The notes under the pieces were generated by a model. It did no database searches. It was not told the DNA's origin and saw nothing but the letters and a program-made list of their open reading frames with translations. Below are positions 33,262-34,529 of a DNA stretch of 34,529 bases, piece after piece (positions within the stretch are counted from its first letter, which is position 1; each line of letters begins with the position of its first letter). The stretch comes from Frankiales bacterium. GTDB lineage: Bacteria > Actinomycetota > Actinomycetes > Mycobacteriales > SCTD01. The DNA lies in contig JAODNB010000303.1 of NCBI GenBank assembly GCA_025464795.1, forward strand, positions 1 to 34,529, given 5' to 3'. The position numbers and the translations under genes are program-made.

Positions 33262-34140
33262 GTGCTGTCCCGTCACGCTCTCGACGCCCTCGCGGCCGCC
33301 GGGCTCGATGCCGCTGCTGTCGAGGAGCTCGCCCACCGCACCGTTGCCGAGGACCTCGCCGGCGGAGTTGACGTCACGAGCACGGCGACCATCCCCGAGG
33401 GCCTGGTCGGCACCGCGGCCTTCGTGCCGCGTGAGGCCGGAGTCGTCGCCGGGATCGGCGTCGCGATGGCCTGCATCGAGGCCGTCGGCCCGGTGAGCTG
33501 GGACCTGGTGCGAGGCGACGGTCCGGCGGCCCAGGGCGAGACCGTTCTGCAGATGACCGGTCCCGTCCGGACCCTGCTGACCGGTGAGCGCTCCGCCCTC
33601 AACCTGCTGTGCCACCTGTCCGGGGTCGCGACACAGACCGCCCTGTGGGTCGCGGCCGTCGAGGGCACCGGCGCCCGGATCCGTGACACCCGCAAGACCA
33701 CCCCTGGGCTGCGCGCGCTGGAGAAGGCCGCCGTCGTCGTCGGCGGTGGGCTCAACCACCGCATGGCGCTCTCCGACGCAGCGCTGGTGAAGGACAACCA
33801 CGTCGTGGCGGCCGGTGGCGTGACGCAGGCCTTCCAAGCCGTACGTGCCATGTGGCCGGGACTCGACGTCGAGGTCGAGTGCGACACCCTCGAGCAGGTC
33901 TCCGAGGTCGTCGCGGCCGGTGCGGACCTCGTCCTGCTGGACAACATGAGCCTCGAGGACATGAGCGCCGCTGTCGCCCTCTGCAAGCCCAAGGGCGTCC
34001 GGACGGAAGCCTCCGGAGGCCTGACCCTCGACCGCGCCCGGCCCGTCGCCGAGACGGGCGTGGACTTCCTCTCCGTCGGCGCTCTCACCCACTCCGCCCC
34101 GGTCCTGGACCTCGGGCTCGACCTGCGCCTCGGAGCCTGA
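33262..34140 (+). CDS. nadC: Nicotinate-nucleotide pyrophosphorylase (QPRTase)
   Basis: Converts quinolinate and PRPP to nicotinate mononucleotide, with release of CO2 and PPi; 292 residues. Active-site segments: RDTRKTTPGLRALEK at 141-155, with Arg141, Arg144 and Lys145 binding quinolinate, GGGLNHRMALSDAALVKDNH (161-180), VEVECD near 209, LLDNM near 229 and EASGGL near 252. All expected residues are in place. GTG lies 2 bases after the nadB stop and the coaX start is 1 base after its stop. The gene uses quinolinate produced from the NadB product by NadA. Confidence 0.97.
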   Translation: MLSRHALDALAAAGLDAAAVEELAHRTVAEDLAGGVDVTSTATIPEGLVGTAAFVPREAGVVAGIGVAMACIEAVGPVSWDLVRGDGPAAQGETVLQMTGPVRTLLTGERSALNLLCHLSGVATQTALWVAAVEGTGARIRDTRKTTPGLRALEKAAVVVGGGLNHRMALSDAALVKDNHVVAAGGVTQAFQAVRAMWPGLDVEVECDTLEQVSEVVAAGADLVLLDNMSLEDMSAAVALCKPKGVRTEASGGLTLDRARPVAETGVDFLSVGALTHSAPVLDLGLDLRLGA

Positions 34141-34141
34141 C

Positions 34142-34529
34142 GTGCTGCTCACCGTCGACGTCGGCAACACCAACATCGTGCTCGGCCTGTTCGACGGGGA
34201 CCACCTGTTCAGCAGCTACCGGCTGCGCACGGACTCCCGGGTCACGGCGGACGAGCTCGCACTGCTCTTCAACGGGTTGCTGTCGCGTCACCCCCAGCCA
34301 GACGGGGTGGCGGTCTGCTCGACCGTCCCTCAGGTGCTCGACCAGCTGCGCCTGATGTTCGACCGCTACTACGCCGACGCGCACACGGTCGTCGTCGGAC
34401 CAGGCGTGAAGACCGGCGTGGCGCTGATGTACGACAACCCGAAGGAGGTCGGGCCGGACCGCATCGTGAACACCTTGGCGGCCCACACCCTGTACGGCGG
34501 CCCGGCGATCGTCGTCGACTTCGGCACCT
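34142..34529 (+). CDS. coaX: Type III pantothenate kinase, 3' end outside window
   Basis: First enzyme of CoA synthesis, phosphorylating pantothenate. About 129 codons are visible, and the frame is open to the window edge. The GTG gives VLLTVDVGNTN, whose DVGNTN is the phosphate-binding motif of the ASKHA fold; PKEVGPDRIVN near residue 100 holds the GxDR pantothenate-site motif, and the last visible residues VVDFGT begin the second ASKHA phosphate motif. Type III enzymes are not inhibited by CoA and usually need a monovalent cation. The start is 1 base after nadC, placing CoA synthesis directly behind the pantothenate and NAD genes. Confidence 0.95.
   Translation, partial: MLLTVDVGNTNIVLGLFDGDHLFSSYRLRTDSRVTADELALLFNGLLSRHPQPDGVAVCSTVPQVLDQLRLMFDRYYADAHTVVVGPGVKTGVALMYDNPKEVGPDRIVNTLAAHTLYGGPAIVVDFGT

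Overview
The window is a continuous, gene-dense stretch of a high-GC chromosome with about 35 genes and no intergenic gap over 300 bases. Frequent GTG starts, many 4-base start/stop overlaps, a BldG-type anti-anti-sigma factor, an MFS-thymidylate kinase fusion, a lysine-tailed topoisomerase I and the order tilS-hpt-ftsH-fol-pan all point to an actinobacterium. From memory the gene order resembles Streptomyces and partly Mycobacterium, but no genus can be fixed without database comparison. I see no mobile element, CRISPR array, phage gene or sign of recent transfer; this is core chromosome.

Layout. (1) 1-2528: a DExH helicase, cut by the left edge and on the minus strand, diverges from a bldG-like antagonist and a degenerate anti-sigma kinase. 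(2) 2681-6562: a K+-independent proton-pumping pyrophosphatase and a secreted LPRTG surface protein, each followed by a strong hairpin. (3) 6626-13962: an NPPF methyltransferase, topA, the MFS-Tmk fusion and holB (DNA topology, dTTP supply, replication clamp loader). (4) 14003-15734: tRNA-Thr(CGT) and prfC. (5) 15784-17673: an ECF sigma factor with a zinc-finger membrane anti-sigma factor, a divergent small membrane protein and a VOC protein. (6) 17677-22148: soluble pyrophosphatase (minus), then dacB, a zincin (DUF2342), tilS and hpt. (7) 22269-26740: ftsH and a tightly overlapping folate set, folP / NTF2-like / folB / folK / DUF3180. (8) 26750-29387: a small conserved-looking ORF, a stand-alone NuoD-like protein and a MidA/NDUFAF7-type methyltransferase on the minus strand, then a divergent hotdog thioesterase. 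(9) 29529-34529: a cofactor operon, DUF2520 dehydrogenase, panC, panD, nadB, nadC and coaX (cut by the right edge).

The genes mostly serve nucleotide and cofactor supply (folate, pantothenate/CoA, NAD, purine salvage, dTMP phosphorylation), pyrophosphate removal by two unrelated enzymes, translation (tRNA, TilS, RF3), and two partner-switch or sigma/anti-sigma regulatory modules.

The most interesting element is the translationally coupled MidA-NuoD-like pair. In mitochondria the MidA homologue NDUFAF7 methylates one arginine of the NuoD homologue NDUFS2. That arginine is present in this NuoD-like protein, while the quinone-site tyrosine appears replaced by tryptophan. Also notable are a recurring -10 hexamer placed 6-7 bases before start codons (probable leaderless transcripts), a SigR/SigH-like promoter and an unusual SD-hairpin-AUG leader before ftsH, the absence of folE between ftsH and folP, and two start codons sharing bases head to head at 28955-28958.
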